A DNA stretch of 64,000 nt, taken from Bettongia penicillata ogilbyi (Eukaryota > Chordata > Mammalia > Diprotodontia > Potoroidae). The notes beneath the pieces were generated by a model. It was not told where the DNA came from and ran no database searches. It was given only the letters and a program-made list of their open reading frames with translations. Location: positions 9,682,825 through 9,746,824 of the forward strand of contig JAJHZJ010000311.1 of the NCBI GenBank assembly GCA_023548195.1, in the 5' to 3' direction. The translations under genes were made by a program, and so were the position numbers. Positions 45,396 through 55,724 of the stretch are shown here, in pieces. Every line of letters begins with the position of its first letter. The stretch's first letter is position 1.

Positions 45396-45399
45396 GATA

Positions 45400-45854
45400 T
45401 TGCTAAAATATTTTCCTACTCAGTAAAATCCAATAGTACCTTGCTACTTAAAAGTTTAAATAGAAACTATTAAATATTTATAGGTCTTTAAAGCCTGGCT
45501 CCAGCCTATCTTTCTAGCCTAATTATGTATTCATAGTCAAAATTCAGTTGAACTAGTCTTCCTCAGGTCCCTCATATAAAATATTCCATCTCTCTTCATA
45601 TCTTTGCACAGTCTGGGCCTCATGTCTAGAATGCCATCTTTGCCTTAAAAACCCTTCTTTCCTTCAAAGTTCTACTTGGGTGCTACCTCCTACGTGAAGT
45701 TTTCCTGATTTCTACCCCTCCCACATGCCTGACTGATAGATTCACCCATCCCTGAAATTATCCTCTATATATGATATAATAAAACACATTTATACACATA
45801 TACGCATATATGTATATATATCATGTATATATTGTGTATATTTTGTGTGTATAC

Positions 45855-45900
<46 letters not shown>

Positions 45901-46042
45901 CAGATAATGTATGGATACATATTGAGTACCCCCATGGAATGGAAACTCTTTGAAGAGAGAGGCAATTCCACATTTTTCCTTTCTATCCCTAGTGTGGCCT
46001 GGCACACAGCAAGCAACTAATAAATGCTGTTGATTGATTGCA
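45400..46042 (+). mobile_element. L2 LINE 3' end with microsatellite inside
   Basis: AAGCCTGGCTCCAGCC, CTTTGCACAGTCTGGGCC, TGGGTGCTACCTCCTACG, then a TA/CA microsatellite (45785-45900), then GAATGGAAACTCTTTG and GTGTGGCCTGGCACACAG, ending TAATAAATGCTGTTGATTG. Confidence 0.85.
45785..45900. repeat. (TA)n microsatellite inside the L2
   Basis: TACACATA blocks then about 40 bp of pure TA, at the TATATA-rich part of the L2 3'UTR, its likely seed. Confidence 0.95.
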
Positions 46043-46870
46043 ATTTCCACATTAACCATCTGAGGGCACAGATGAACTGATCTCTCTAGAACAAACAGGA
46101 AAAACTCCTCATCCAAGTGGTTGAGATAATACCACTCAATCAAAAGAGATTATCTTGACAGATTTACTGTAAGAAGGGCAAGTGCAAGAAGCTATAAAGA
46201 ATTCCATCGATGGAGAAATTCAAAATGGGGATACTGGAATTTGTGGGTACTCATCATTACAAGGACCTGCCACTAAAAATCTTCCTTGAAATTGCTTCAA
46301 GAGTTTGAAACGTTGCCTGTCAGAAGCATGGCTTGCATTAAATTAATTTAAATTAATTATTGCAAAGGTTGATTATTTTTAATTATAAAGACCAATAATT
46401 AAGGAGGTAAAGACAACAGGTTAGCAGTGCATATTGGATGTGCGTGCAATCAGAATGCGTATGAAAACAGAAAAATCTGACCAAACTGTGCATGCCAATA
46501 AGTGGCATGATGTTAGCACTTTGTGGAACTCCTCTTTATAAATACAGTTAGACTATATTTAGTCTTCTGAACATGGAGTTCTTCTTCAGGGGTCCTAGAA
46601 ATAGCATTTTATTTCCCTTCATACTTGATATTTTAAAAATATTGGCCACTGTGTAGGTCACATTTATTTTTGGGTTCATGAACAGCCTACATATTGTATG
46701 TAAAGTTTGTAGAAGGCACTGGATGAAAATGTGTATTGGGATCTTGTGGAGGATAATGCAAAATTATTATGATCAAAGAGATAGTTTGACATTTTAAACT
46801 GGGTCATTATCTATTTCAAGTGTCTTGGTTTGTTTATACTTATAAATCTACCCTAAAATGGAATAAAAGC
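46043..46870. other. No recognised feature
   Basis: AT-rich unassigned sequence, including a TTAATTTAAATTAATT run at 46340. Confidence 0.4.
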
Positions 46871-46872
46871 AG

Positions 46873-46877
46873 CTTAC

Positions 46878-46908
<31 letters not shown>

Positions 46909-46980
46909 CATATATATACACAAATATGTGTGTGTATGTGTGTGTGTGTGTGTGATATGTGCACACACACATGCACACAT
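46873..46980. repeat. (CATA)(TA)(TG)(CA)n compound microsatellite
   Basis: CATA, TA, TGTG and CACACA blocks in succession; frames on both strands are artefacts. Confidence 0.95.
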
Positions 46981-47379
46981 AAGGAAGAATAAAGACAGTA
47001 TGGTATGATTTGGCCTTATATTAAGTCTCATTATATGGCAGCATATAGTAAAGATAGAAAGGGAATATGAGGGAATCTCATTTTAAAAAAATATTATCTC
47101 CACTTTGATAACACAGAGTAGCACAGAGTCATCAGGTCATGGTAGAAAGAGAGGCAATCTCAAAGGTGAGAAGATAGGGATTAAAATCCTGACTTTGAGA
47201 GGTACTATTTGTGAGACAGTGAAGGAGTAAACAAACTTCTCAGCATTCTAGGCAATTCTCTATGACTAATTTTCAGAGAAGGTGCTGATCTGCTTTGGTA
47301 AAGACATTTTCTTTATCAACAAGTTTCTTATACTATTGAAATCTCAAGTGCATTCCCTGCCTTTCTCCCAAAGGCTGCA

Positions 47380-47552
47380 GATTTCGAGCTAGAAGAGACC
47401 TTAGTGACCATCCACTCCTTGGCAACTGAAACATAGGGAGGTGAAGTGACTTATCAAAGGGGAAATAGAAAGGAAGTGTGATAGGTTGAAATGTGAACCC
47501 AAGTCATCCGACTCCAAATTTGGAGTGCTTCCCATTATTCAGCATTGCCTCT
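47380..47552 (-). mobile_element. MIR-like SINE, antisense
   Basis: GAGCTAGAAGAGACCTTAG, GGAGGTGAAGTGACTTATC and GAACCCAAGTCATCCGACTC follow reverse MIR order. Confidence 0.75.
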
Positions 47553-48195
47553 TATATTTATGTTAATGTAAGAACTGGATCACTACAGTCTTTTCTCTGC
47601 TATTAGCCAAGCAAAAGAACTTCTCATAGAAATAGCAATAATTCTTCAGAAAACCTTTAAAGATAGCAATAAAGAATTTTATAAGGCACAGAATAAATCA
47701 AAGGATGACAAAGGGGAAAATAAAACAAAACAAAATATTTGAGTACAAAAGGAAGAAATGTAGAAAATGAAGAATCCAGAAATATTTACGTAAAGCCAGG
47801 GTTTCACCAAAAAATACAACAAAATTTTTAAAACTAAGCTCAAAGAAACTATAAGGTGCTTTAAGCTACATTCAATTATTTTGTTAATAATATACTTACA
47901 ATTATAGAACGAACAACTGTGCTAAAGTCCAAGGAATTCAATAATTCACCTTAATAATTAACATACTTTATTATTAATTGCCACCCCACAGCATGTTTCC
48001 AGAATGGTTCATAATAATTAAACAGCTAATCTGTATGGTACTTCTGATTGATATTACTGCTCCCAGTTTTACTGACCAGGAGCCAGGCATTGAAGGATTG
48101 AATCACTTACTCTAGGCCTCAGATTAAAGAGAAAGTCAAATTGAAGTTCAAATTCCTTCTTATATTTTGTAATAATGCCAAAATCTCTGAAGGAA
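47553..48195. other. No recognised feature
   Basis: AT-rich unassigned. Confidence 0.4.
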
Positions 48196-48199
48196 AAAA

Positions 48200-48455
48200 G
48201 AAGGCCCAGGTGAAACAATGGATAGAGTACCAGGCCTGGAGTCAGGAAGACACATTTTCCTGAGTTCAAATCTGCCCTCAGTCACTTACTAGCTATGTGA
48301 CACTGAGCATGTCACTTAACCCTGTTTATTTCAATTTCCTCATCTGTAAAATGTTCTGGAGAAGAAAATGGCAAACCATTCCAGTATCTTTGCCATGAAA
48401 ACCTCAAATGGGGTAACGAAGAATTGGACACAATTGAAAACAACTGAACAACAAC
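48200..48455 (+). mobile_element. CORE-SINE, full length
   Basis: CAATGGATAGAGTACCAGG, GAGTTCAAATCTGCCC, CTAGCTATGTGACACTG, TCTGGAGAAGAAAATGGC, GGGGTAACGAAGAATTGG and CAACTGAACAACAACC. Confidence 0.95.
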
Positions 48456-48724
48456 CCTTTATGGGAGGTAGTATCTAGAAGAAAGTGTCCAGTGAATTTT
48501 GCCAAATTTTCATCTTGTTTTTTATTCCGTGTTCCATCTCATGAATTACTAATTACCAAAGAATTAGTAGGAAATGGAAGCCTGCTTATTTGCAATATGA
48601 TACATTCTCCAGTGATATAATCCACTGTCTGCAATATTCTGATGGCCTCCATGGCAATGAATCAGAATGCTTGGATGAATGTAGTCATAGATGGAAAGAA
48701 AGTGGTTAAATGATAGGAAACAAT

Positions 48725-49350
48725 GAATGATAATAAATGTATGTTCCTCAGAGCTGGGTGAAGTTGAAAGGGGGCACTCTTGGGTCTCGTATTGGGACCT
48801 CTGTTTTTCAGTGTATTTGCTAATGATCTGGAGGAGAACACAAACAGTGAGGTGGTGAAATTTTCCGACAACACAAAACTATTTTGGTTAGTTAAAAACT
48901 AATGAGGATTGGGAGAAGCTCCAGATGGCTCTAATCATACTGGAGGATTGGGCAGCACAGTGGCAGATGAAATTCAATTTGGATAAATGTACGGGAAGGA
49001 ATATTGAGAAAAATAATTTAAACTTCCCATATATACCAAGAGGCTGTGAACTTGAGGATCCTCTGAGGGACGCAAGAAATTCACTGCTCTCCTAGATGGC
49101 TCAACGAAGATATCAGCCCAATGCACAGCACAGTTGCAAAAGGCAGAGTGGATGCTTGGATGCATTTAGAAAAAGGTATAGAAAAGCATATAATAGAGGA
49201 AACAGCCCAGTGGCAGATAAAGAATGGTTTACCCATGGCAGGAGGATGGGTTTTCTACTTTGGTGAAGCGAACAGAAAACTGTTAGAAGGGCCTTGAAAA
49301 GAATAGTTTACCCATGAGGTCAGGTTACAAAGCAGCATTCATTCTGCCAG
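48725..49350 (+). mobile_element. CR1/L3 LINE fragment
   Basis: CTCGTATTGGGACCTCTG, TTTGCTAATGATCTGGAGG, then bases 48861-48878 encoding F-S-D-N-T-K where CR1/L3 RTs have FADDTK; next GGCAGATGAAATTCAATTTG (MKFN motif) and GAAGATATCAGCCC. It is a decayed RT with two catalytic changes in the box. No intact frame. Confidence 0.8.
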
Positions 49351-49725
49351 AAACCCAGTGGGACTAGGATGGTTTTCTTTTTTGAACCTTTAAACAAGAA
49401 AGAATTCAACTTTATTGACCATAAGGTTGCAATGGGGTCTGGCCTACTAGTAATGAGTTTTGAGGCTAGGGATCTGGGGTGATAGCTCTAATTTTACTTC
49501 TATTTGTTATGCTACTATGTATGCCTGAATTTTCTTCTATTCTGGAATATAGATTTGGAGTCATCTGCTTACCTTGATCAATTTAGATGATAACCTAGAT
49601 AACAAGTTCTTTGTCTATGTGGGTGCAGGTTCCATGGCTTTCTTTACTAGAAGAAAAAAATGGATTCATTTGAAATATTGAAATATTATACTGTTGATCC
49701 ACCATGACTAAACTAAACAATTCAC
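49351..49725. other. No recognised feature
   Basis: Unassigned. Confidence 0.4.
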
Positions 49726-49729
49726 CGTA

Positions 49730-49850
49730 TCATAGAATCAGTCTCAAAATTGAAAGGGTCCTGCCCAAGTCTCAACAAATAGTCATCCTATCCTGCCCCT
49801 TTGAATAATTATATGTCAACTCCTAGAGTTCAAGGGACAAAATGTTCTTA
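49730..49850 (-). mobile_element. CR1/L3 3' end, antisense (weak)
   Basis: ATCATAGAATCAGTCTC and TGAAAGGGTCCTGCCC resemble the reverse CR1/L3 terminus. Confidence 0.4.
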
Positions 49851-49959
49851 AAAGAAAAAAAGTACGTTCTCTAAGACTTGGTAAGAAAAATTAAAAAATA
49901 AATAAGAACTCAGTTGTGTTGAATCAAGTCAGAAGTCACCAAAATTCAAGGGCAAAACA

Positions 49960-50077
49960 AGGTATAAAATGAGCTGAAGAAGAAACTGGCAAAACCACTC
50001 CAGTATCTTTGACAAGAAAGTCCCAAATGGGGTCACAGAGAGTCAGACATGACCAAAACGTTACTCAGCAACAACAC
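49960..50077 (+). mobile_element. CORE-SINE tail
   Basis: ATAAAATGAGCTGAAGAAG, CCACTCCAGTATCTTTGAC, GGGGTCACAGAGAGTCAG and CAGCAACAACAC. 5'-truncated. Confidence 0.9.
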
Positions 50078-51340
50078 AATGCATAGAAAGGTGTTCTAAG
50101 GCTGGAGAAGAAAGAGAAGATGCATTAGGAAGGAGATGTATTGGAACTGATAACTTGTTTAGCCTCCATATCTTATGGTGAGGGTAAGGAACACACCCTT
50201 ATTGCTTTATGAATACTAGCAGGGTCTCAGACACTAGATCACTCCCTGAAATTACTTAAAATAAGCTTAATATATTTTGTCTACAATGAGTATTATATTA
50301 TTTATAGGCAATGATCATCTTTTCTCTGTGCCAATGCCACCTCTGCCCCAAGTTTTCTCTTCTTTAGGGCGTTCATTCTCAGTTCATTCAACCAGTTTCC
50401 ATATGAGAGTTTCAAACCCTTCATCACCTGGTCTTTCTCTACTGGATATACGAGACTGAGAGGGGCAATGGTCTTCTGGAGGCAAGCTGTACAATCTCAA
50501 AAGAGCAATCTGTTAATTGTTCAGTGTGAGCATTTTATTCTCAGAAATCATCAAATGCTATAAGCCAGGGCTTGATATATGGCTTTGTTGACTGTGTAGA
50601 CTTTGAGGAAAGTGATGGAGAAAAATTTAATAAAAATAAACTTAAAGGTTTGTTACATGACATATTTCCCCCTGGGAAGCAGGTTATTAACCATTTCCCT
50701 GCACATCCTTGGATAACTAGAAGATTATCAACTGAGGTTAAACAAATGGTAAACTGAAAGTACTATGTCTGATATTTTTTCCCACATGTATAATAATAGA
50801 AACTTACCTCAAAGGGTTTGATTTTGACCAATATCCAATGAAAATGACTGGAAACATTATAAAATCAATGTTCTCTGTTAATTTTGGATAAGGATTTATG
50901 CTGGCAGAAACAACCTCTGGTATTTAGGAAGGAAAATATGAAGGTATTTATTATTTTCTCAGGGAATTGCATCCAAGTCTTTTGAGGAGTTAAATGTAAA
51001 TGAAAAACACCAGGGATAAGTTTTCTCTAAATAAGCATGGCCTTAAGAATTTAGGACTTATATCTAACCAATCTATAGTTGAGGCCAAACATGTTTAGTT
51101 TCCAGAAGATTGGGTCTAAAAGCCATGAAGTATAGAATAGGGGCTAAATGAGGTTGCTAGTATTATCTTCCCTATAAAATGTACTTAGAGCTCTACTATA
51201 TAATGGGGATCTACCACAGTAGGAGTGATGAGTTGTTCTGAGACCTCTACATTCTCTCAGCAAAGCTCTTTGTTAGAAATATCATACATTCTTTATTGCA
51301 CTGGGATAAGATTTAAAATTCTAGTGAAAAGAAATTCAGA
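50078..51340. other. About 1.3 kb with no recognised feature
   Basis: Frames 50277-50459 and 50572-50757 are short. The latter contains FPPGKQVINHFPAHPW, which I cannot tie to a family, so no gene is called. Confidence 0.4.
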
Positions 51341-51344
51341 GATG

Positions 51345-51555
51345 TAATATGATATAATGGATATGGTACTGCTCAAACACAGTAAGAGCTTAATTCAAAT
51401 TCTGCCTCTGAAATCAACTACCTGTATTGATCTGGACAAGTCACTTCAGTTCTCTGAGTCTTGGTTTCCTCATCTGTAAAATGGGAATGATACAGTATTT
51501 GTATCATAGGTTTTATTGTGATACTCAAATGAGAAACTCCATGTAAAGTAATCCA
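51345..51555 (+). mobile_element. MIR
   Basis: TGATATAATGGATATGGTAC, CTGGACAAGTCACTTCAG, GGTTTCCTCATCTGTAAAAT and GTGATACTCAAATGAG run along MIR. Confidence 0.9.
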
Positions 51556-51671
51556 TTCATTTTAAGAAAGTTATGTAGATTTCAATTATTTTTTACTAGT
51601 ACTTCTGCAAAAAAAAAGAATAATTAGACAAGGATCAATCTTATAATCTAATCTCATACCAAGTTCTAAAA

Positions 51672-51732
51672 TATATATATATATATATACATACACATAT
51701 GTATATGTATATTATATATAATATATATAAAT
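51672..51732. repeat. (TA)n microsatellite
   Basis: TA run with CATACA and TATAATA interruptions. Confidence 0.95.
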
Positions 51733-52480
51733 CTATGTTAAGTTACTTTAAATGATCATTTCATATTTTTCACCTGTGCCAGAGACACAAACTCAAACTG
51801 AAATGGCTATGGACTGGCTAACCCTGTATGATAAAATACCTGATTTTGATAACTAAAAGAAATCTGCATGAGATTATTACAAGTCAGAGCCAAGTCAGCT
51901 AATTAAGAATCCAGAGGACCATGAATTTTATCAGTATTCAGGCAGGTGATTTACTGGAGAAAATAAGTGAAACTACAGTCTCAGAAGCAGCAAATGTAAG
52001 GAGCAAGGGGACCATTCAATGATATTTCATATCTATAAGCTCGTCCCAATGAATGCCACATGTTATCCCAAGATGTTGCACAGACGGTTTTCATGGGGAT
52101 GCCCCAGTCATCAACAGAATGTTGAAGGCAGGCACCTGAAAATGTGACTGAACACTTCTGCACACATCTGTATCGCCCTCTGGCTCTCAGTGTTCCTAGA
52201 ACTCAACTCTTCTAGCAATAAATCTCTTCCAGTACACTGAGCTGAAGATATGCAATTAAAAAGGCTCTTTCTCTTCTACTGTACTGGTCTCAGAAGTGAA
52301 AATGAACACTACTGATTACAGAAATGATAGGGTAGGGGGAGGTGTTTCTTTAAAAATTCAGATTTGGAAGAGGATTATGAATAGTTTGGACAAGACCCTC
52401 TGTAGTATATTGTAGAAGCTCTGAATTTAATCGCCATTCCCCGGCTGCCTTGTTTGATATGTATTTTTAAATTTTATATA
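51733..52480. other. No recognised feature
   Basis: Unassigned single-copy-like sequence. Confidence 0.4.
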
Positions 52481-52484
52481 TAAT

Positions 52485-52640
52485 TGCTCAGAATCACAAA
52501 ATCACGATATGTCAGAGTTGACTCTTGAAACCAACCACATTTTCGTGATTGATTGTCAAGCTCTATTTCCATGAAACCACTAGGGCAATGTGAGCCTGGG
52601 GAAGTCACTTAACCAGTAGTGGTTTAGGCAAGGACCCAAT
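52485..52640. mobile_element. CR1/L3-like end joined to MIR-like core (weak)
   Basis: AGAATCACAAAATCACGA with TCAGAGTTGACTC (reverse CR1/L3-like) is followed by GAGCCTGGGGAAGTCACTT (MIR core). Confidence 0.35.
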
Positions 52641-52751
52641 ACTCTACACTGTTGAGAAGATGCCGACCTACGTTAATAAATGATTGTCCTCGTCTGAGGG
52701 TTTGCTAAACCGTTGAAATCACAGATGTAGTCCCTACCTTTATCAATTGGA

Positions 52752-52805
52752 TACACATACATACATACATACACACACGTGTGTGTGTGCCTGCCCATGT
52801 ATGTG
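52752..52805. repeat. (CATA)(CA)(GT)n microsatellite
   Basis: CATA units then CACACACGTGTGTGTG, a perfect CA/GT palindrome centre. Confidence 0.9.
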
Positions 52806-52814
52806 TTTTCTCCT

Positions 52815-52925
52815 CCAATAGAATGTGAGTAGGTTAGCTGAAAATAGTACTGTTTCTTTTGTCTTTATATTCACAGATCCTAGCACAGTGCTCGGCACCT
52901 CTCTTTTTGACTCACTCAATAATTT
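52815..52925 (+). mobile_element. L2 3' end fragment
   Basis: ATAGAATGTGAGTAGG, CACAGATCCTAGCACAG and TGCTCGGCACCTC. Confidence 0.7.
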
Positions 52926-53094
52926 TTTTCTGACTAGGAAAATCTTCTTGTAAGCAGTATTAACAGACATCTTGTCTTTAAAAGAAGGAAACCAGACATT
53001 GGGAAGTTCCGTGGCACTTCTTTTATGACAGATAGCTCCATAGTGCATTAAAGTTCGCAGTGAATTAGCTGTCTGGGAGGTAATTCACAGTCCT

Positions 53095-53175
53095 GGGAAG
53101 TAAATACTACAGATAATACTATTAGTCTCATTTTAAAGATGACGAAACAGGCTTGGAGAGGTTAAGTGACCTCAA
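53095..53175 (-). mobile_element. MIR fragment, antisense
   Basis: TAGTCTCATTTTAAAGATGA and GGCTTGGAGAGGTTAAGTG. Confidence 0.75.
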
Positions 53176-53189
53176 CTCCGCAGATCACC

Positions 53190-54515
53190 TCCAGATTTAT
53201 TTTTTTCAGCCTCTTTATCTCCTGATCACAAGTCCCTGTTCATCTGAACATTTGGATCTGGATGACCTCTGCACATCTCATAATGAACAGAATTCATCTT
53301 CTTTCACCCAAAGTTCATCTCTTTTCAGAACATTCATATTTCTGTTGAGGGCAGTACCACCTTTTACTCTTCCAGTAACCCAAGTTCAGATCTTCAAAAT
53401 CATGCTTGACCCCTCCCTTCCAATCACCTTGTATTCAAATGATTTGCTAGATCTCACTGATTCTACCTGCATGATACCTCTTATTTCTTCTCCCTTCTTT
53501 CTATTCATACTCATCATCTCTCACATACACTATTAGAATATTTTCCTAAATGGTCTTCCTGACTCACTTCTCTCCCCTTTCCAATTTATTCTCCATAGTG
53601 TTACCAAAGTGATTTCTTTAATGTTCACACCTGACCATGTCACTCTTCTATTCAATAAACTCCAGGGGTTCCACATTACCTCTAGAATCTAGACTCAAGA
53701 ACAAACTTTTTTTTGACTTGGAAAGCTCTTTCCAAGTAGCCTTCTATGTTTCCAGCCTTATTATACATACTAACCCACTATGTATCTGCCTGTATTCAGA
53801 CAGCCAATATAGCCAGAAGTCCCATTTTACTCTGTTTCCAGATCTTTGCTACTGTGTTGTTTTTTTTTTTTTCCAATGCTGCTATCTTGGTATATGAAAC
53901 TTTCTATCTTTGATGTTCTTGGAGCATATTCCCAACAAATAAGATCTCTGTGTTGCATAGACTTTTGAAAAAGCCCTCCACCACTATGGTTTGCTTCTTA
54001 AGTCCCATTCCAACGTCACAGTGGAGAGTGCAGATGGCCCTGGTGTCTCAAAGGCTATGTCAGTAAATTACTATTCAAGCTGTGGCAGGTGCTATAATCC
54101 AACCACATTGGCCCCAGTGCTGTTCCTCACATACAGTATTCAACCTCCCATCTCCATATCTTTACACAACCTGTCTCTCATTCCTGGAATGTACTCACCC
54201 CTCATTCCCCTCTCTGAGAATTCCTAGTTTGTCTGTTTGTTTTTCCAGAGCTCAGTTCAAATGTCTTTTCTTATAACCACCAACCAGTTGCTAGTTTTTT
54301 ATCCCCATCATCCCCAATGAATACAATATTTTATATTTATTCTTGTGCATACACAAATATGTAAGTTAAATATATGTGTATATATAAACACACACATATA
54401 TATGCATATTTATTACATAGACATAGATTTGTATGTGTCAGTGTATGAATGCATGCATGTATATGTTGCTTTCCTTGACACATAGGACTTGCTTAACCAA
54501 TGCTTATTGATTGAT
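53190..54515 (+). mobile_element. L2 LINE 3' half, interrupted by a 310-bp unit
   Basis: Pyrimidine-rich L2 RT C-terminus and 3'UTR: ACTCTTCCAGTAACCC, AAAATCATGCTTGACCCC, GATTTCTTTAATGTTC, ACCATGTCACTCTTC and CCAGGGGTTCCACATTACC up to about 53784. It resumes at about 54097 with CCAACCACATTGGCC, CAGTGCTGTTCCTCAC, CATTCCTGGAATGTAC and ends AATGCTTATTGATTGATT. A TA/CA microsatellite lies at 54350-54415. The frames 53153-53536 and 53637-53897 are L2-derived or insertion-derived, not genes. Confidence 0.85.
53785..54096 (-). repeat. 310-bp unit, copy 1 (inverted)
   Basis: The reverse complement of this block matches 55416-55724 almost throughout, about nine bases in ten by eye. Shared words on its minus strand include GACATAGCCTTTGAGACACC, AGTCTATGCAACACAGAGAT and GGGACTTCTGGCTA. 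It splits the L2 cleanly, so it was inserted there. No open frame or recognised family. Confidence 0.85.
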
Positions 54516-54599
54516 TTTCCATGTTCACATTGCTAGGAAAGGTCAGAAAGAGATTGAAATAAAACAATTTCTAGAATACATAAAATCTTGTAATTAATA

Positions 54600-54800
54600 G
54601 TAATAATGAAAGTATGTTTTATAGTGTTTTAAGATTTGCTTTAAGGTTTATGCATGCTAATTCATTTAATCCTTGCCACAATCCTGTGAGAGAGGGGCTA
54701 TTATTCTCCTCATTTTCCAGAGGAGGAAATTGAGGCTAAGCAGTTAAATGACTTGACCAGAGTCACACACCTAATAAATGTCTAATATAGGATTCAATTT
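54600..54800 (-). mobile_element. MIR, antisense
   Basis: TTAATCCTTGCCACAATCC, CATTTTCCAGAGGAGG, GAGTCACACACCTAATAA run in reverse MIR order. Confidence 0.85.
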
Positions 54801-55415
54801 ATTTCATTATGGACTATTCTCAGCTCAAGTTTCATGCTTTTAGGTCAAAAGTCTTTCTCAAGTGTCATACTGAGTATTTACTTCCTCATTTCTTCATGAG
54901 TTGAGTGGAAAATGCATGACAGTGGTCACCTAACTGGCATCTGAACCAGTTTTCCTCAGATTTGCAACTATAATTTGGTTTCTCTTTACCTTAGACACGT
55001 TATCCTTCCCTAAAGATAGTTTTGTCTGCTGTAGGGTCTTTAAGAAAGTGGTTAAAGGAGCATGGGATAGTAAGTAGGAGGGGAAAGATAGGGAGAGAGG
55101 AAAGATCCACTGTTGCTAATGGTGCTGCATATATTTGTGAGGTCATACTCTCTCTTTTAGGGAAATAATTATCCTCAAATATTTATTTACTTCACTGATC
55201 TGTGATCTCATCCTTGAATACTCCGTCAAGAGATTCAGAGAACAATGCTACCACTACTGCATGGATGTCTTCATGACTAGCTAGGGCCCATCTAAAAATC
55301 ATCGCCTTGTAGCTAACCTTCTGGTGACGAGTGTGTCTGAATTTAGCCAGACTGGTCCTTGGATGGCAGACACATAATCCTTCGCCAAGAGATACAAGAA
55401 ATATTTCCAGCTTGG
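54801..55415. other. No recognised feature
   Basis: Unassigned sequence between the two members of the inverted pair. Confidence 0.4.
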
Positions 55416-55724
55416 TAGGACCTGCCAGAGCTTGAATAGTAATTTACTGACATAGCCTTTGAGACACCATGACCATCTGCATTCTCCACTGTGACATTCT
55501 AATGGGACTTAAGAGGCAAACCATAGCAGTGTAGGGCTTTTTAAAAAGTCTATGCAACACAGAGATCTTATTTGTTGGGCACATGCTTCAAGAAGGTCAA
55601 AGATAGAAAGTTCTCATATATTCCAAGATAGCAGGATTGAAAACAAAAAAAAAAGCAGTAGCAAGGATCTGGAAACAGAGTCAAATGGGACTTCTGGCTA
55701 CATTGGCTGTCTGAACACAGGCAG
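55416..55724 (+). repeat. 310-bp unit, copy 2
   Basis: Direct-strand partner of 53785-54096, 1.3 kb away. The match stops at about 55724 (CTGAACACAGGCAGA) and at about 55416 (TAGGACCTGCC). It lies at the 5' edge of the HAL1-like element. The reverse frame 55568-55771 shares its peptide text with the forward frame of copy 1, which simply reflects the DNA match. Confidence 0.85.

Noticed and set aside
50572..50757. 61-codon frame with FPPGKQVINHFPAHPW
   Set aside because: Not low-complexity, but no family recognised, no splice signals or start context I can defend; kept as unassigned DNA.
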